Below are positions 25,381 through 34,306 of a stretch of DNA of 62,677 nt, in pieces. The stretch's first letter is position 1, and the number at the start of each line of letters is the position of its first letter. Position numbers and translations under genes: made by a program. The notes under the pieces are model-generated. The model did not search any database and was not told the DNA's origin. It was given only the letters and a program-made list of their open reading frames with translations. Source of the DNA: Gemmatimonadota bacterium (lineage in GTDB: Bacteria > Latescibacterota > UBA2968); assembly GCA_009838845.1 (NCBI GenBank), contig VXRD01000089.1, positions 1 through 62,677 on the forward strand, read 5' to 3'.

Positions 25381-26658
25381 ATGTCTGTTTCAGCAATTGT
25401 AGGTGCAAATTGGGGTGATGAAGGCAAGGGCAAGATGACGGATGTTCTGGCTCGGGATTCCGATTTTGTTATTCGCTTCCAGGGTGGCAATAATGCCGGG
25501 CATACGATTATTAATGAGTATGGAAAATTTGCCCTTCACCTTTTGCCTTCGGGCGTGTTTTATCCGCACACGACGAATATTCTCGGTACGGGGATTGCGT
25601 TGAATATTCCGGCTTTTATAGAGGAGGTGGATGATCTGATTGCCCGCGGCGTGCCGAAGCCAAATCTGTGTATTTCTGAGCGCGCGCAGGTGTTGCTTCC
25701 CTATCATCTGCTTATGGATGTGTACGAGGAGGAGCGGTTGGGGGATCGAAAATACGGTTCGACCAAGTCGGGTATTGCGCCGTTTTATTCGGATAAGTAT
25801 TTGAAGGTGGGGGTTCAGGTTGCCGATTTGTACGATGAGGGCCGCTTGCGCGATCGCGTCGCGCGCGCGCTGGAGGTGAAGAATGTGCTTTTTGAGCATT
25901 TGTACCACAAGCCGCTGATGTCTCTGGAGGAAATTGTGCCCGATTTGATGGCGGCCGGAGAGCAGGTTGCGCCTTATGTTTGCGATACGTCGTTGTTGCT
26001 CCACAATGCGCTGAAGGAGAATAAGAAGATTCTCGTGGAGGGGCAGTTGGGTGCTTTGCGCGATCCGGATCACGGTATTTATCCCTATCCGACGTCTTCT
26101 TCTACTTTGGCGGGTTTTGCGTCGATTGGGGCGGGTATTCCACCTCATTCGATTACGCAGGTTGTCGCTGTTGCCAAGGCGTATTCTTCTTGCGTGGGGG
26201 CGGGTCCTTTTATTTCTGAAATTTTTGGCGAGGAGGCGGATGAGCTTCGCGAGCGGGGTGGCGATGCAGGGGAGTACGGTGCGACGACAGGACGGCCCCG
26301 CAGGATGGGCTGGTTCGATGCTGTTGCTACGCGCTATGGGTGTCGCATGCAAGGGGCGACAGCGGTTGCGTTGTCGCTGCTCGATGTGCTGGGTTATCTC
26401 GATGAGATTCCGGTTTGTACAGCTTATGAGATCGATGGGGAGAAGACAGATATTTTTCCGGTTCCGTCCCTTCTGGACCGGGCGACACCTGTGCTGGAAA
26501 AGTTGCCGGGTTGGAGAACAGATATTTCTTCGGTGCGCGAGTTTTCGGATTTGCCGACGAATGCTCAGAGTTATGTGAAGCATATCGAGGCGTGGCTCGA
26601 GGTTCCGGTGAAGTGGATTTCCGTGGGACCGAGACGGGAGGATATTATTGAAATGTGA
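25381..26658 (+). CDS. purA: Adenylosuccinate synthetase
   Basis: A 425-residue GTP-dependent ligase joining IMP and aspartate in AMP synthesis. Diagnostic motifs: GANWGDEGKGKMTD at the N-terminus with the catalytic Asp, GGNNAGHT with the catalytic His, KYGSTKSGIAPFYSDKY, and the HGIYPYPTSSST segment that replaces the usual TYPFVTSSN. The C-terminal TTGRPRRMGWFD is typical. An AAAAGGAT site lies close to the ATG. The gene is followed by a strong terminator, closing the engB-to-purA run. Confidence 0.94.
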   Translation: MSVSAIVGANWGDEGKGKMTDVLARDSDFVIRFQGGNNAGHTIINEYGKFALHLLPSGVFYPHTTNILGTGIALNIPAFIEEVDDLIARGVPKPNLCISERAQVLLPYHLLMDVYEEERLGDRKYGSTKSGIAPFYSDKYLKVGVQVADLYDEGRLRDRVARALEVKNVLFEHLYHKPLMSLEEIVPDLMAAGEQVAPYVCDTSLLLHNALKENKKILVEGQLGALRDPDHGIYPYPTSSSTLAGFASIGAGIPPHSITQVVAVAKAYSSCVGAGPFISEIFGEEADELRERGGDAGEYGATTGRPRRMGWFDAVATRYGCRMQGATAVALSLLDVLGYLDEIPVCTAYEIDGEKTDIFPVPSLLDRATPVLEKLPGWRTDISSVREFSDLPTNAQSYVKHIEAWLEVPVKWISVGPRREDIIEM

Positions 26659-26686
26659 TGGTGAGTGTGTGGATCCTTATTTGAGA

Positions 26687-26714
26687 AGCCCATCCAAAAG
26701 GATGGGCTTTTTTT
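26687..26714 (+). terminator. Intrinsic terminator after purA
   Basis: AGCCCATCC-AAAA-GGATGGGCT, a perfect 9-bp stem, is followed by TTTTTT. Confidence 0.92.
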
Positions 26715-26812
26715 GTCTGAGGGACGATGTTTTGGAGAAACCTCAAATTTTTTGGTTTTGTCAAAAAATAGGTAGAATATCACATCAACCATAGCTTATG
26801 GAGGCAAAACCG

Positions 26813-27508
26813 ATGTCATCTCTTCCTGTTGGCGATTTTGTTCCGTCTGTGTCTGAAGTGCGTATTCCTCGACGAATGGTTTATGAGGGGCAGTATATTG
26901 CGCTGTCACCTCTCAATCCCGAAAGGGATGCGCCCGGGTTGTTTGCGTGTTCGCACGGGACGGAACCCGTGGAGCAGTTGTGGACGTATATGGCGTATGG
27001 GCCTTTTGAAGATGTGTCGGATATGCAGGAATGGCTTGAGGAGATTGAAGATTCGGGGGATCCGCTCTTTTTGAGTGTTCGAGATAGAGTATCTGATCGG
27101 CCAGTTGGTATGGTGAGTTTTTTGAATATTGCGCCCGATGCGCGTCGGCTGGAGCTTGGGAATATCTGGTATGGTCCGGAGGCACAAAATACGTGTGCGA
27201 ATACCGAGGCGGCGTATCTCATGCTTTGCGAGGCGTTTGATTGTATGGGTTATCGCCGCGTCGAGTGGAAGTGCGATGCGCTCAATGAACGCTCGCGGTC
27301 TGCCGCGCTCCGCCTGGGATTCACGTACGAAGGGCTTTTTCGCCAGCACATGATTGTCAAAGACCGCAACCGGGATACGACGTGGTTTTCCATGCTGGAT
27401 ACCGAATGGCCCCGGATTAAGGAAAATATGGAGCAATGGTTGTATCACAATCCGGATAAGTCTTGGTCGCTGAGGGAAAAGAATCAGGGGCTGGGAGGCG
27501 TGAGGTAG
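26813..27508 (+). CDS. GNAT acetyltransferase, RimJ/RimL type
   Basis: About 231 residues. The RimJ/RimL-like fold shows VGMVSFLNIAPDARRLELGNIWYGP, then TEAAYLMLCEAFDCMGYRRVEWKCDALNERSRSAALRLGFTYEGLFRQH. This is the classic stretch with the N-x-x-S-R-x-x-x-x-x-G-F motif. Members acetylate proteins, peptides or small amines; the target is unknown. An ATG at 26798 contains the GGAGG of the true site, which is eight bases before the ATG at 26813, so the latter is chosen. It is transcribed separately from purA because of the terminator between them. Confidence 0.88.
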   Translation: MSSLPVGDFVPSVSEVRIPRRMVYEGQYIALSPLNPERDAPGLFACSHGTEPVEQLWTYMAYGPFEDVSDMQEWLEEIEDSGDPLFLSVRDRVSDRPVGMVSFLNIAPDARRLELGNIWYGPEAQNTCANTEAAYLMLCEAFDCMGYRRVEWKCDALNERSRSAALRLGFTYEGLFRQHMIVKDRNRDTTWFSMLDTEWPRIKENMEQWLYHNPDKSWSLREKNQGLGGVR

Positions 27509-27524
27509 CGGTACATATCTTTCA

Positions 27525-27542
27525 CATGAACGCCCGTTCATG
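27525..27542. promoter_or_regulatory. Perfect 8-bp inverted repeat
   Basis: CATGAACG and CGTTCATG lie two bases apart, 16 bases after the GNAT gene stop. It has no T tract, so it is more like an operator or RNA processing hairpin than a terminator. The rest of the 298-base gap to 27807 shows no gene; a TATAAT lies at 27769-27774, 32 bases before the next start, without a good -35 box. Confidence 0.4.
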
Positions 27543-27806
27543 GCTCAAAATGTACCCTTTTGCATCCCGGTGCATTCGGTTTGTCTGTGCCTCCAAAGGC
27601 GATCCATATATTCAAGTTAAGGCGCAATACAGCATATTAAAAGCATGATGAGGGTGCTTGAGCTTCTGTCCATAACATTATCGCTCAATTCTGTGACGTT
27701 GGCTTGATATTTGCTCGGGGTCTAACTGTTGTGTGTTTTAAAATAAAATTCACTCACTTGATATTCTATATAATTTACACATGCATGGACGAAACGGAAA
27801 TGATAC

Positions 27807-28325
27807 ATGCTGAATTTGAATGACTTAAGTGCCGGGCAGCCCGGCCTTACTTCAGAATCTGGTGGGTCGATGGCACAGTGCGCGAGTGTATGTTTGGAAT
27901 CACAAGGCCATACCAGAGGAGTCGAGCTTAGTGTCAGAGGTTATATCGCAAATAACTATATTTTGGAATGGTCGCCAGTCACAGACCAGGTCCGCAGGAC
28001 TTGGGCAGATCTCCGAGAGGCCACGGAAAAAGGGGCTGAGGGTATTGCGATCTTGCTGCTCAAACAAGAACTTGGTTACACCGCAATCGAGCGTGCTGCG
28101 ATAGGTACGCGCATTGACCGCTGGCTGGGCGAAGAATCTGATGCACCCCCCTTTCAGCGTAAGGCAAGACTGGAAGTTTCCGGTATTCTTAATGGTAGCG
28201 ATGGAGGAGTAAAAAGACGGTTGCGCGAGAAAATAGATCGAGTTAATTTTATAGATAGTCAGTTACCCGCCTATGTCGTCGTGGTCGAGTTTAGCCGCCC
28301 ACTTGCCGAGGTAAATAAAAAATGA
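27807..28325 (+). CDS. Unknown protein, 172 residues, first of a coupled pair
   Basis: I do not recognise the family. There is no signal peptide or membrane segment. The sequence has beta-like stretches (GVELSVRGYIANNYILEWSP), a helical middle (RTWADLREATEKGAEGIAILLLKQELGYTAIERA) and a basic segment (GGVKRRLREKIDRVNF). An alternative start is the ATG at codon 22. Its stop overlaps the ATG of the next gene (ATGA), so the two are translationally coupled and probably function together. GC content and codon use look like the surroundings. Confidence 0.6.
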   Translation: MLNLNDLSAGQPGLTSESGGSMAQCASVCLESQGHTRGVELSVRGYIANNYILEWSPVTDQVRRTWADLREATEKGAEGIAILLLKQELGYTAIERAAIGTRIDRWLGEESDAPPFQRKARLEVSGILNGSDGGVKRRLREKIDRVNFIDSQLPAYVVVVEFSRPLAEVNKK

Positions 28326-28702
28326 GTGCCACCACGACCAACCCTCACAATCAGGCCATGGACCTCGTGGAAACAGCTATTCTGGAACGAACACGCGGCC
28401 ATGAGGAAAAGGCTATCCAGCTTTATGCCGAAGCGTTGGAATTGGAGCTCGCTGCTATTAAGGAATTGGATGAGCGCGACGACCACGACGAGCCAACCTG
28501 GTCAGTGTTACACCGCAGTGCCGGGTGGATGGCGTTTAATAGCAACCAGTTTCGTCGGGCTGAAAAGTTGGCAAGCAGAGCACTTGCTGGCGATCCTCAT
28601 CCAGAGATTGCCGAGGAATTGCGCGACCTTCTGGCAGAAACCTACATGCAGATGCGCCGCAAACCAAAGAGTGCCTCTGTGGCCGAACCCGCTGATAACT
28701 AA
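28322..28702 (+). CDS. Small TPR-like protein coupled to the upstream unknown gene
   Basis: A 126-residue, all-helical, acidic protein. Two or three degenerate tetratricopeptide-like units are visible (GHEEKAIQLYAEALELELAAIKEL; SAGWMAFNSNQFRRAEKLASRALAGDPHPEIAEELRDLLAETYMQM). It likely binds its partner encoded by the overlapping upstream gene (4-base ATGA overlap). A terminator follows 30 bases after the stop, so the operon has just two genes. Confidence 0.65.
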   Translation: MSATTTNPHNQAMDLVETAILERTRGHEEKAIQLYAEALELELAAIKELDERDDHDEPTWSVLHRSAGWMAFNSNQFRRAEKLASRALAGDPHPEIAEELRDLLAETYMQMRRKPKSASVAEPADN

Positions 28703-28732
28703 CCGTTCGGTGCTTCCATTTATTACACACAA

Positions 28733-28765
28733 AAACCCCAGACGATTTTCGCCTGGGGTTTGGTT
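28733..28765 (+). terminator. Intrinsic terminator after the two-gene unit
   Basis: AAACCCCAG / CTGGGGTTT with extra CG/CG pairs inside, followed by a T-rich tract. The next RBS lies about 12 bases further. Confidence 0.8.
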
Positions 28766-28789
28766 TTAATTTTTCCAAAGGAGTCCACC

Positions 28790-29539
28790 ATGTCTCTCGC
28801 TGTATGTATATGGGCACTGACCTGTGCCGAGGAACTTGCTTTAGAACAGGTTGCCGATGCGGGGTTTACGCATATTGATATCCGTCCGGGTTGGCTTCAG
28901 ACCTCCGATCTTCAACAACGGGCCAGAGATCTTGGTCTCTCGGTTTCGTGTATTGCCGCTTCTGCCGATATGCCCGAGGGGGTGTCCCTTGCAGGAGATA
29001 ATCTACAATCTGCACGCGATCATATAAATCGGGCATTTGAACACGGTGCTCGGCTCGGTGCAACGACTGCGTACCTGGTGCCCCAGGGGGATGATGCCGA
29101 CCTGTTTGCCGAGTCTTTGGGTGTGCTGGCTGATCAGGCGCAAGATGCTGGTGTCAAGCTCGCTGTTGAACACTTTCCGGGTACATTTTTGCCGACGGTG
29201 CCGTTTACGCTCACTTATCTCGAGGAGATTGGTCATCCCAATCTGTATCTGCTTTTTGATATTGGACATGCACAGATGGCGAATGAAGATCCCGCGGATA
29301 TGATCGCGCTGGCGGGAGATCGTCTGGGTTATGTTCATCTCGATGATAATGATGGGGAGGAGGATCTGCACCTGGGGCTGTGCGATGGGGTGCTTACGCG
29401 GGAGGTGCTGCGATCTACATTTGACGCGCTTCTTTCGGTCAATTATGCCGGGAATATGAGTCTTGAACTCAAGTCGGATATTCCAGATCCTCTCGACGCG
29501 CTGAAGAGAAGTCGGGGGATTGTGATTGAGAATTTATAG
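28790..29539 (+). CDS. Sugar phosphate isomerase/epimerase (xylose-isomerase-like TIM barrel)
   Basis: A 249-residue AP-endonuclease-2/xylose-isomerase-like barrel. Metal-binding motifs at strand ends are visible: LAVEHFP (Glu), LLFDIGHAQM (Asp, His), YVHLDDNDGEEDLHLG (His, Asp) and a final MSLELKS (Glu). Such enzymes isomerise or epimerise sugars and inositols; the substrate is unknown. The ATG at 28790 follows AAAGGAG with seven-base spacing. The gene converges on the oxidoreductase gene and their stops overlap by six bases. Confidence 0.85.
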   Translation: MSLAVCIWALTCAEELALEQVADAGFTHIDIRPGWLQTSDLQQRARDLGLSVSCIAASADMPEGVSLAGDNLQSARDHINRAFEHGARLGATTAYLVPQGDDADLFAESLGVLADQAQDAGVKLAVEHFPGTFLPTVPFTLTYLEEIGHPNLYLLFDIGHAQMANEDPADMIALAGDRLGYVHLDDNDGEEDLHLGLCDGVLTREVLRSTFDALLSVNYAGNMSLELKSDIPDPLDALKRSRGIVIENL

Positions 29540-30520
29540 GCCGACCACGACCCGTCCGCGCATTTGTCCGGATAGGATGCGATCTATTTGGGTATTCAGG
29601 TCTTCCAAACCGCATTCTGCGATTATGTTGTTCAGGGTGTTGATTTTCCAATCTGTGGCGAGACGTTGCCAGATTTTTAGTCTGAGGTCCATGGGGCATA
29701 AGACGGAGTCGATGCCGATTAGTTTGACGCCGCGAAGGATAAATGGATATACTGTGGTGTGTAGTTCGGGGGATGCGACCAAGCCACAACAGGTTATTAC
29801 GCTGTGATATTGCGTTGTTTTGATGAGTGTTGACAGGATGTTTCCGCCAACGGTATCTATTGCCGCTGCCCACCGGCCCGATAGGATGGGCCGTCCAGTG
29901 TCGTCGTCCAATGTGCGCCGATCTATGACTTCATAAGCGCCGAGTTCTTTCAGGAAGTCCGTTTCTGATGCTTTTCCCGTGGCTGCTACGACTCGAAAGC
30001 CGTTTTTGGCCAATATCGCCACTGCGAGACTGCCCACGCCGCCGGTTGCGCCGGTTACTACGATGTCGCCCTGGTCTGGCTTTATACCTGTTTCGATGAT
30101 GTGATGGACTGATAGTGCTGCTGTAAATCCCGCTGTTCCATATCCCATGCTTTCCTTTGTGGTCAATTCTTCGGGGAGTTTGACCAGCCAATGCGCGGGC
30201 ACCCTGATGTATTGTCCGAATCCGCCCGCGGTATTCATGCCCAGGTCGTAGCCCGTGACCAATACTGTGTCGCCAGGTTTATAATCGGCGACAGTGCTTT
30301 CGGCGATTTCTCCTGCTGCATCTATTCCCGGCGTGTGCGGATATGCCTGCGTTACGCCGCGATGCCCGGTTGCGGATAGGGCATCTTTGTAATTTAACGA
30401 GGAGTAGCGCACCCGGATCAGTATTTCGCCTTCGGGTAATTCACCTATTTGTCGGTTTTCTACGGATCTTAAAAACTGGCCCTCCGATTCGCGTACGACG
30501 AGTGCTCGAAATGATGTCAT
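29534..30520 (-). CDS. YhdH/AcuI-family NADPH-dependent reductase (MDR superfamily)
   Basis: A 328-residue zinc-free medium-chain reductase. The N-terminal part has VRYSSLNYKDALSATGHRGV and TPGIDAAGEI; the nucleotide-binding core reads VTGATGGVGSLAVAILAKNGF. The YhdH/AcuI-type signature YDLGMNTAGGFGQYIRVP is present. Close relatives reduce acryloyl-CoA to propionyl-CoA and detoxify DMSP-derived acrylate, but the activity here is not proven. AGGAGG is seven bases before the ATG at 30520; the ATG at 30526 is too close. It is transcribed divergently from the UbiD-type gene. Confidence 0.87.
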   Translation of the reverse strand: MTSFRALVVRESEGQFLRSVENRQIGELPEGEILIRVRYSSLNYKDALSATGHRGVTQAYPHTPGIDAAGEIAESTVADYKPGDTVLVTGYDLGMNTAGGFGQYIRVPAHWLVKLPEELTTKESMGYGTAGFTAALSVHHIIETGIKPDQGDIVVTGATGGVGSLAVAILAKNGFRVVAATGKASETDFLKELGAYEVIDRRTLDDDTGRPILSGRWAAAIDTVGGNILSTLIKTTQYHSVITCCGLVASPELHTTVYPFILRGVKLIGIDSVLCPMDLRLKIWQRLATDWKINTLNNIIAECGLEDLNTQIDRILSGQMRGRVVVGL

Positions 30521-30622
30521 TAACATCCCTCCTTACAGTAATTTAGGAATTGTCTCTTAAATTGGTATTCAGTACACTATATTACACGTTACAACTCCAA
30601 TCCCAAACAATAGTATAACACA

Positions 30623-32452
30623 ATGCGATACAAGTCCCTCAAACAGTGCGTTGACGATCTCGAGCGCAACGGTCATCTCATCCGCATTGAACAGGAGGTG
30701 GATCCCTATCTGGAGATGGCGGAGATCCACCGCCGCGTTTTTCAGGCGAACGGTCCGGCTGTTTATTATGCGAATGTGAAAGATAGTCCATTTCCGGCGG
30801 TTTCCAATCTGTTTGGTACGCTCGATCGCTCGCGTTTTCTCTTTCGGTCAACTTTGAGATGGGTACAACGCCTTGTCGAGGCCAAGGCCGATCCGGTTGC
30901 GTTTCTTCGCGCGCCCTGGCGCGCAATGGGAATTGCGAGGATTGCATTTAATACGTTGCCGAAAAAGGTGCGCTTTGGCGCGGTGCTCAAACACAGTACG
31001 ACTGTTGATCAGCTTCCTCAGATTCAGTGCTGGCCCGACGATGGCGGCCCGTTTGTTCTTTTGCCCCAGGTTTATACTGAGGATCCCGACCGGCCGGGTG
31101 TTATGAATGCCAATTTGGGGATGTATCGCATCCAGCTTTCGGGTAATGAATACATACAGAACGAAGAAGTTGGTCTGCACTACCAGATCCGCCGCGATAT
31201 TGGGATCCACCATGCCAATGCGCTCAAGCGCGGGGAGCCTTTGCGCGTGAGTATTTTTATCGGGGGACCGCCCGCGCATACGTTTTCTGCTGTTATGCCT
31301 TTGCCCGAGGGTTTGTCCGAAATTATTTTTGCCGGGGGTCTGGCCGGGCGTCGGTTTCGCTATGCGCGCAGGAATGCCTGTGTTATTTCTACTGAGGCAG
31401 ATTTTGTTATTACTGGTGTGGTTCATCCCGGCGAGACCAAACCCGAGGGTCCTTTTGGCGATCATCTGGGGTATTATAGCCTGGCGCATGATTTTCCCGT
31501 TCTCCAGGTCGAAGATGTTTGGCACCGGAGAGACGCTATTTATCCCTTTACTGTTGTGGGGCGCCCCCCGCAGGAAGATACGGCATTTGGCGCACTTATC
31601 CACGAGATTACCGGTCCGATGGTTCCCGTCGAGATTCCCGGTCTCAAGTCTATTAATGCTGTGGATGCGGCAGGTGTCCATCCTTTGCTGATTGCCATTG
31701 GTTCGGAACGCTATGTGCCTTACCGAGAGCGACAACCACAGGAGATTCTCACGCTGGCCAATGCACTGCTCGGTTTTGGTGCGTGTTCTCTGGCAAAGTA
31801 TCTCTTTATTTGTGCGGGGGAAGATAATCCCCATCTGAATACGCACGATATCGGTGCTTATTTTATCCACGTTCTCGAGCGGGTGGATTGGCGGCGCGAT
31901 CTTCACTTTCAAACGCGTACGACGATTGATACGCTGGATTATTCGGGTACAGGGTTTAATGAGGGTTCCAAAGTCGTGATCGCCGCAGCAGGTGCGAAGA
32001 GACGCGATCTGTGGCGAGAGGTGCCGGGTGATCTGGCTCTGCCTGATGGATTTAAGAATCCCGCGATTGCACTGCCCGGTATTGTAGCTGTTGAAGGTCC
32101 CGATTTTAAAGATGCAGATCAGGGGGGTAAGGATGTAGCCCGCCTTGCCGAGACGCTTGCTTCTCAGTCTCTCGATGGTTTGCCGCTTGTCCTTATTGTC
32201 GATGATAGCGCGTTTTGTTCGCGTACGCTCAACAATTTTCTCTGGGTCGCGTTCACGCGGTCCAATCCTTCACATGATGTTTACGGTGTTGATAGTTTTA
32301 TTGAATACAAACACTGGGGCTGCAATGGGTCGCTGATTGTTGATGCGCGCCACAAGCCCCACCACGCGCCCCCGCTTGTTGAAGATCCCAATATTACAAA
32401 AAAGGTAGAGGCTCTCGGAGCGTCGGGTGGGCCATTGTATGGGGTTATATAG
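30623..32452 (+). CDS. UbiD-family decarboxylase, long form
   Basis: A 609-residue prenyl-FMN-dependent decarboxylase-type protein. The N-terminal RYKSLKQCVDDLERNGHLIRIEQEV is the usual UbiD start. The active-site region reads EGPFGDHLGYYSL followed by VLQVEDVWHRRDAIYPFTVVGRPPQED. The length of about 600 residues matches the long UbiD relatives annotated in menaquinone synthesis in Bacteroidetes and chlamydiae, rather than the ~490-residue UbiD itself. No UbiX flavin prenyltransferase or other quinone gene is nearby. The ATG lacks a good RBS. Confidence 0.88.
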   Translation: MRYKSLKQCVDDLERNGHLIRIEQEVDPYLEMAEIHRRVFQANGPAVYYANVKDSPFPAVSNLFGTLDRSRFLFRSTLRWVQRLVEAKADPVAFLRAPWRAMGIARIAFNTLPKKVRFGAVLKHSTTVDQLPQIQCWPDDGGPFVLLPQVYTEDPDRPGVMNANLGMYRIQLSGNEYIQNEEVGLHYQIRRDIGIHHANALKRGEPLRVSIFIGGPPAHTFSAVMPLPEGLSEIIFAGGLAGRRFRYARRNACVISTEADFVITGVVHPGETKPEGPFGDHLGYYSLAHDFPVLQVEDVWHRRDAIYPFTVVGRPPQEDTAFGALIHEITGPMVPVEIPGLKSINAVDAAGVHPLLIAIGSERYVPYRERQPQEILTLANALLGFGACSLAKYLFICAGEDNPHLNTHDIGAYFIHVLERVDWRRDLHFQTRTTIDTLDYSGTGFNEGSKVVIAAAGAKRRDLWREVPGDLALPDGFKNPAIALPGIVAVEGPDFKDADQGGKDVARLAETLASQSLDGLPLVLIVDDSAFCSRTLNNFLWVAFTRSNPSHDVYGVDSFIEYKHWGCNGSLIVDARHKPHHAPPLVEDPNITKKVEALGASGGPLYGVI

Positions 32453-32454
32453 CG

Positions 32455-32552
32455 AATCAACGAATCAGCGAATCAGCGAATCGGGATTTGCACTGACTTT
32501 GGGTGGCAGGGTGGGATTCGTCTATTCGTCTATTCGTCTATCTCTTCACGGA
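32455..32552. repeat. CGAATC iterons with facing GATTCGTCTA iterons
   Basis: After the UbiD stop come four copies of a GAATC-centred 8-mer (GCGAATCA-like). About 40 bases later, three copies of ATTCGTCT lie in opposite orientation. The two clusters are inverted relative to each other and could pair as a long imperfect hairpin. It lies just upstream of the LRR gene RBS. Confidence 0.7.
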
Positions 32553-32563
32553 GGACAATTCTT

Positions 32564-33424
32564 ATGTTCTACCGGCATCTTTTGATCATTCTCAGTGTCT
32601 GCCTCGCCAGCTATGGCGAATGCGACTCAGGTGCTCATAAGAAGGGGGAGGGTATAACGATTCCGGATATCTACCTGCGTGCGGTGATTGAGGATTCTTT
32701 GAACAAGGCGAGAGGGGAAGCGATTACTGCGGCTGAGATGGCGACTTTGACGCGTCTTGAAGCACCGAATTCAAGGGTTCGCGATTTGACGGGGATTGAG
32801 TACGCGACCGAACTGACGGTGCTGAATCTCGGCGATGTATTTATAAATGGCAACCGGATCAATAGCAATGAGATTTCGGATATTTCGCCACTGTCGGGTT
32901 TGGTCAAGCTGACGGAGTTGTATATCCATCGCAATCAGATATGGGATATTTCGTCGCTGTCGAATTTAACGGAGTTGGAAAAACTGGATGTTAGTGCGAA
33001 TTTTCATATTTCCGATATTTCACCGCTGTCGGGTATGACTAAACTGAGGACGCTGTATCTCTATACCAATGAGATTTCGGATCTCTCGCCATTGTCGGAT
33101 TTGACCAATTTGAGGTGGCTGAGTTTGAGTAATAATCTGATCTGGGATATTTCTGACCTGGCGAGTTTGACAGAGTTGAGGGGGTTGGCTCTAAATATCA
33201 ATGCCGTGTCGGATATTTCTCATCTGTCGGGTATGATCTATATGGAGAGGCTGAATATTTGGGATTGCGATATTGTGGATTTATCGCCTCTGGTGGAGAA
33301 CGCGGGATTGCGTGGGGAAAAGGATTTTATCGATGTGAGGGATAATCCCCTGAGCGAGACATCACTGAACACGCATATTCCGACGCTTCGGGAGAGAGGG
33401 GTCAGGGTGAGGCTGGATAATTGA
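32564..33424 (+). CDS. Secreted leucine-rich-repeat protein, copy A
   Basis: A 286-residue protein with a signal peptide (MFYRHLLIILSVCLAS) and possibly a lipid-anchored Cys at about 20. After a conserved N-cap (ITIPDIYLRAVIEDSLNKARGE, then AEMATLTRLEAPNS) come about six 22-residue repeats of the SDS22/internalin type (ISDISPLSGLVKLTELYI). It ends RGVRVRLDN. The N-cap module recurs in the protein at 59738. Probably a surface ligand-binding protein. AGGACAATTCTT precedes the ATG. It is tandemly duplicated at 33440-34300. Confidence 0.88.
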   Translation: MFYRHLLIILSVCLASYGECDSGAHKKGEGITIPDIYLRAVIEDSLNKARGEAITAAEMATLTRLEAPNSRVRDLTGIEYATELTVLNLGDVFINGNRINSNEISDISPLSGLVKLTELYIHRNQIWDISSLSNLTELEKLDVSANFHISDISPLSGMTKLRTLYLYTNEISDLSPLSDLTNLRWLSLSNNLIWDISDLASLTELRGLALNINAVSDISHLSGMIYMERLNIWDCDIVDLSPLVENAGLRGEKDFIDVRDNPLSETSLNTHIPTLRERGVRVRLDN

Positions 33425-33439
33425 CGGAGGACAGTTCCC

Positions 33440-34300
33440 ATGATTTATCGATATCTTTTGATCATCCTCGGTGTCTGTCTCGCCATTTATGGCGCGTGCG
33501 ATGCAGGTGCTCATAAAAAGGGCGAGGGTATAACGATTCCGGATATCTACCTGCGTGCGGTGATTGAGGATTCTTTGAATAAGGCGAGGGGAGAGGTGAT
33601 TACTGCGGCTGAGATGGCGACGTTGACGCGTCTTGAAGCACCGAATTCAAGAATTCGCGATTTGACGGGGATTGAGTACGCGACCGAGCTGACGGTGCTG
33701 AATCTCGGCTATGTATTGACGAATGGCGGTCGCGTCAATAGCAATGGTATTTCGGATCTTTCTCCTTTGTCGGGTTTGGTCAAGCTGACGGAGTTGAACC
33801 TTTTTCGCAATACAATAGCTGATCTTTCGCCGCTGTCGAATTTGACAGAGTTGAGAGTTCTGGACCTCAGTGGGAATTCCTATATTTCGGATCTTTCGCC
33901 GCTGTCGGGTTTGACGGGGATGAGAACGCTGCATCTCTATACCAATGATGTTTCGGATCTCTCGCCGCTGTCGGGTTTGACCGAGTTGAGGTGGCTGGAT
34001 TTGAGTAGTAATCTGATCTGGGATCTTTCGCCGCTGTCGGGTTTGACCGAGTTGGGTGGATTGGCTGTGAATAACAATGCGGTCTCGGATCTTTCTCCTT
34101 TGTCGGGTTTACCCAGGCTGAAAAGGGTGCATGGTCGGGATTGCGATGTTTCGGATTTATCGCCTCTGGTGGAGAATGCGGGATTGCGTGGCGAGAACAG
34201 TTTGATCGATTTGAGGGATAATCCCCTGAGCGATGTTTCGATTAATAAGCATGTTCCGGTGCTTCAGGAGAGAGGGGTCAGGGTGAGACTCAGTAACTGA
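33440..34300 (+). CDS. Secreted leucine-rich-repeat protein, copy B
   Basis: A 286-residue tandem paralogue of the preceding gene, with the same length. The signal peptide and N-cap (residues 1-90) are nearly identical at DNA level, and the LRRs have diverged more (DLSPLSGL instead of DISPLSGL in most units). The ...GACDAG signal end resembles a lipobox. The gap between copies is 15 bases and includes the same GGAGGACA RBS, so duplication included the leader. It converges on the deacetylase gene, six bases away. Confidence 0.88.
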   Translation: MIYRYLLIILGVCLAIYGACDAGAHKKGEGITIPDIYLRAVIEDSLNKARGEVITAAEMATLTRLEAPNSRIRDLTGIEYATELTVLNLGYVLTNGGRVNSNGISDLSPLSGLVKLTELNLFRNTIADLSPLSNLTELRVLDLSGNSYISDLSPLSGLTGMRTLHLYTNDVSDLSPLSGLTELRWLDLSSNLIWDLSPLSGLTELGGLAVNNNAVSDLSPLSGLPRLKRVHGRDCDVSDLSPLVENAGLRGENSLIDLRDNPLSDVSINKHVPVLQERGVRVRLSN

Positions 34301-34306
34301 GGGCAC

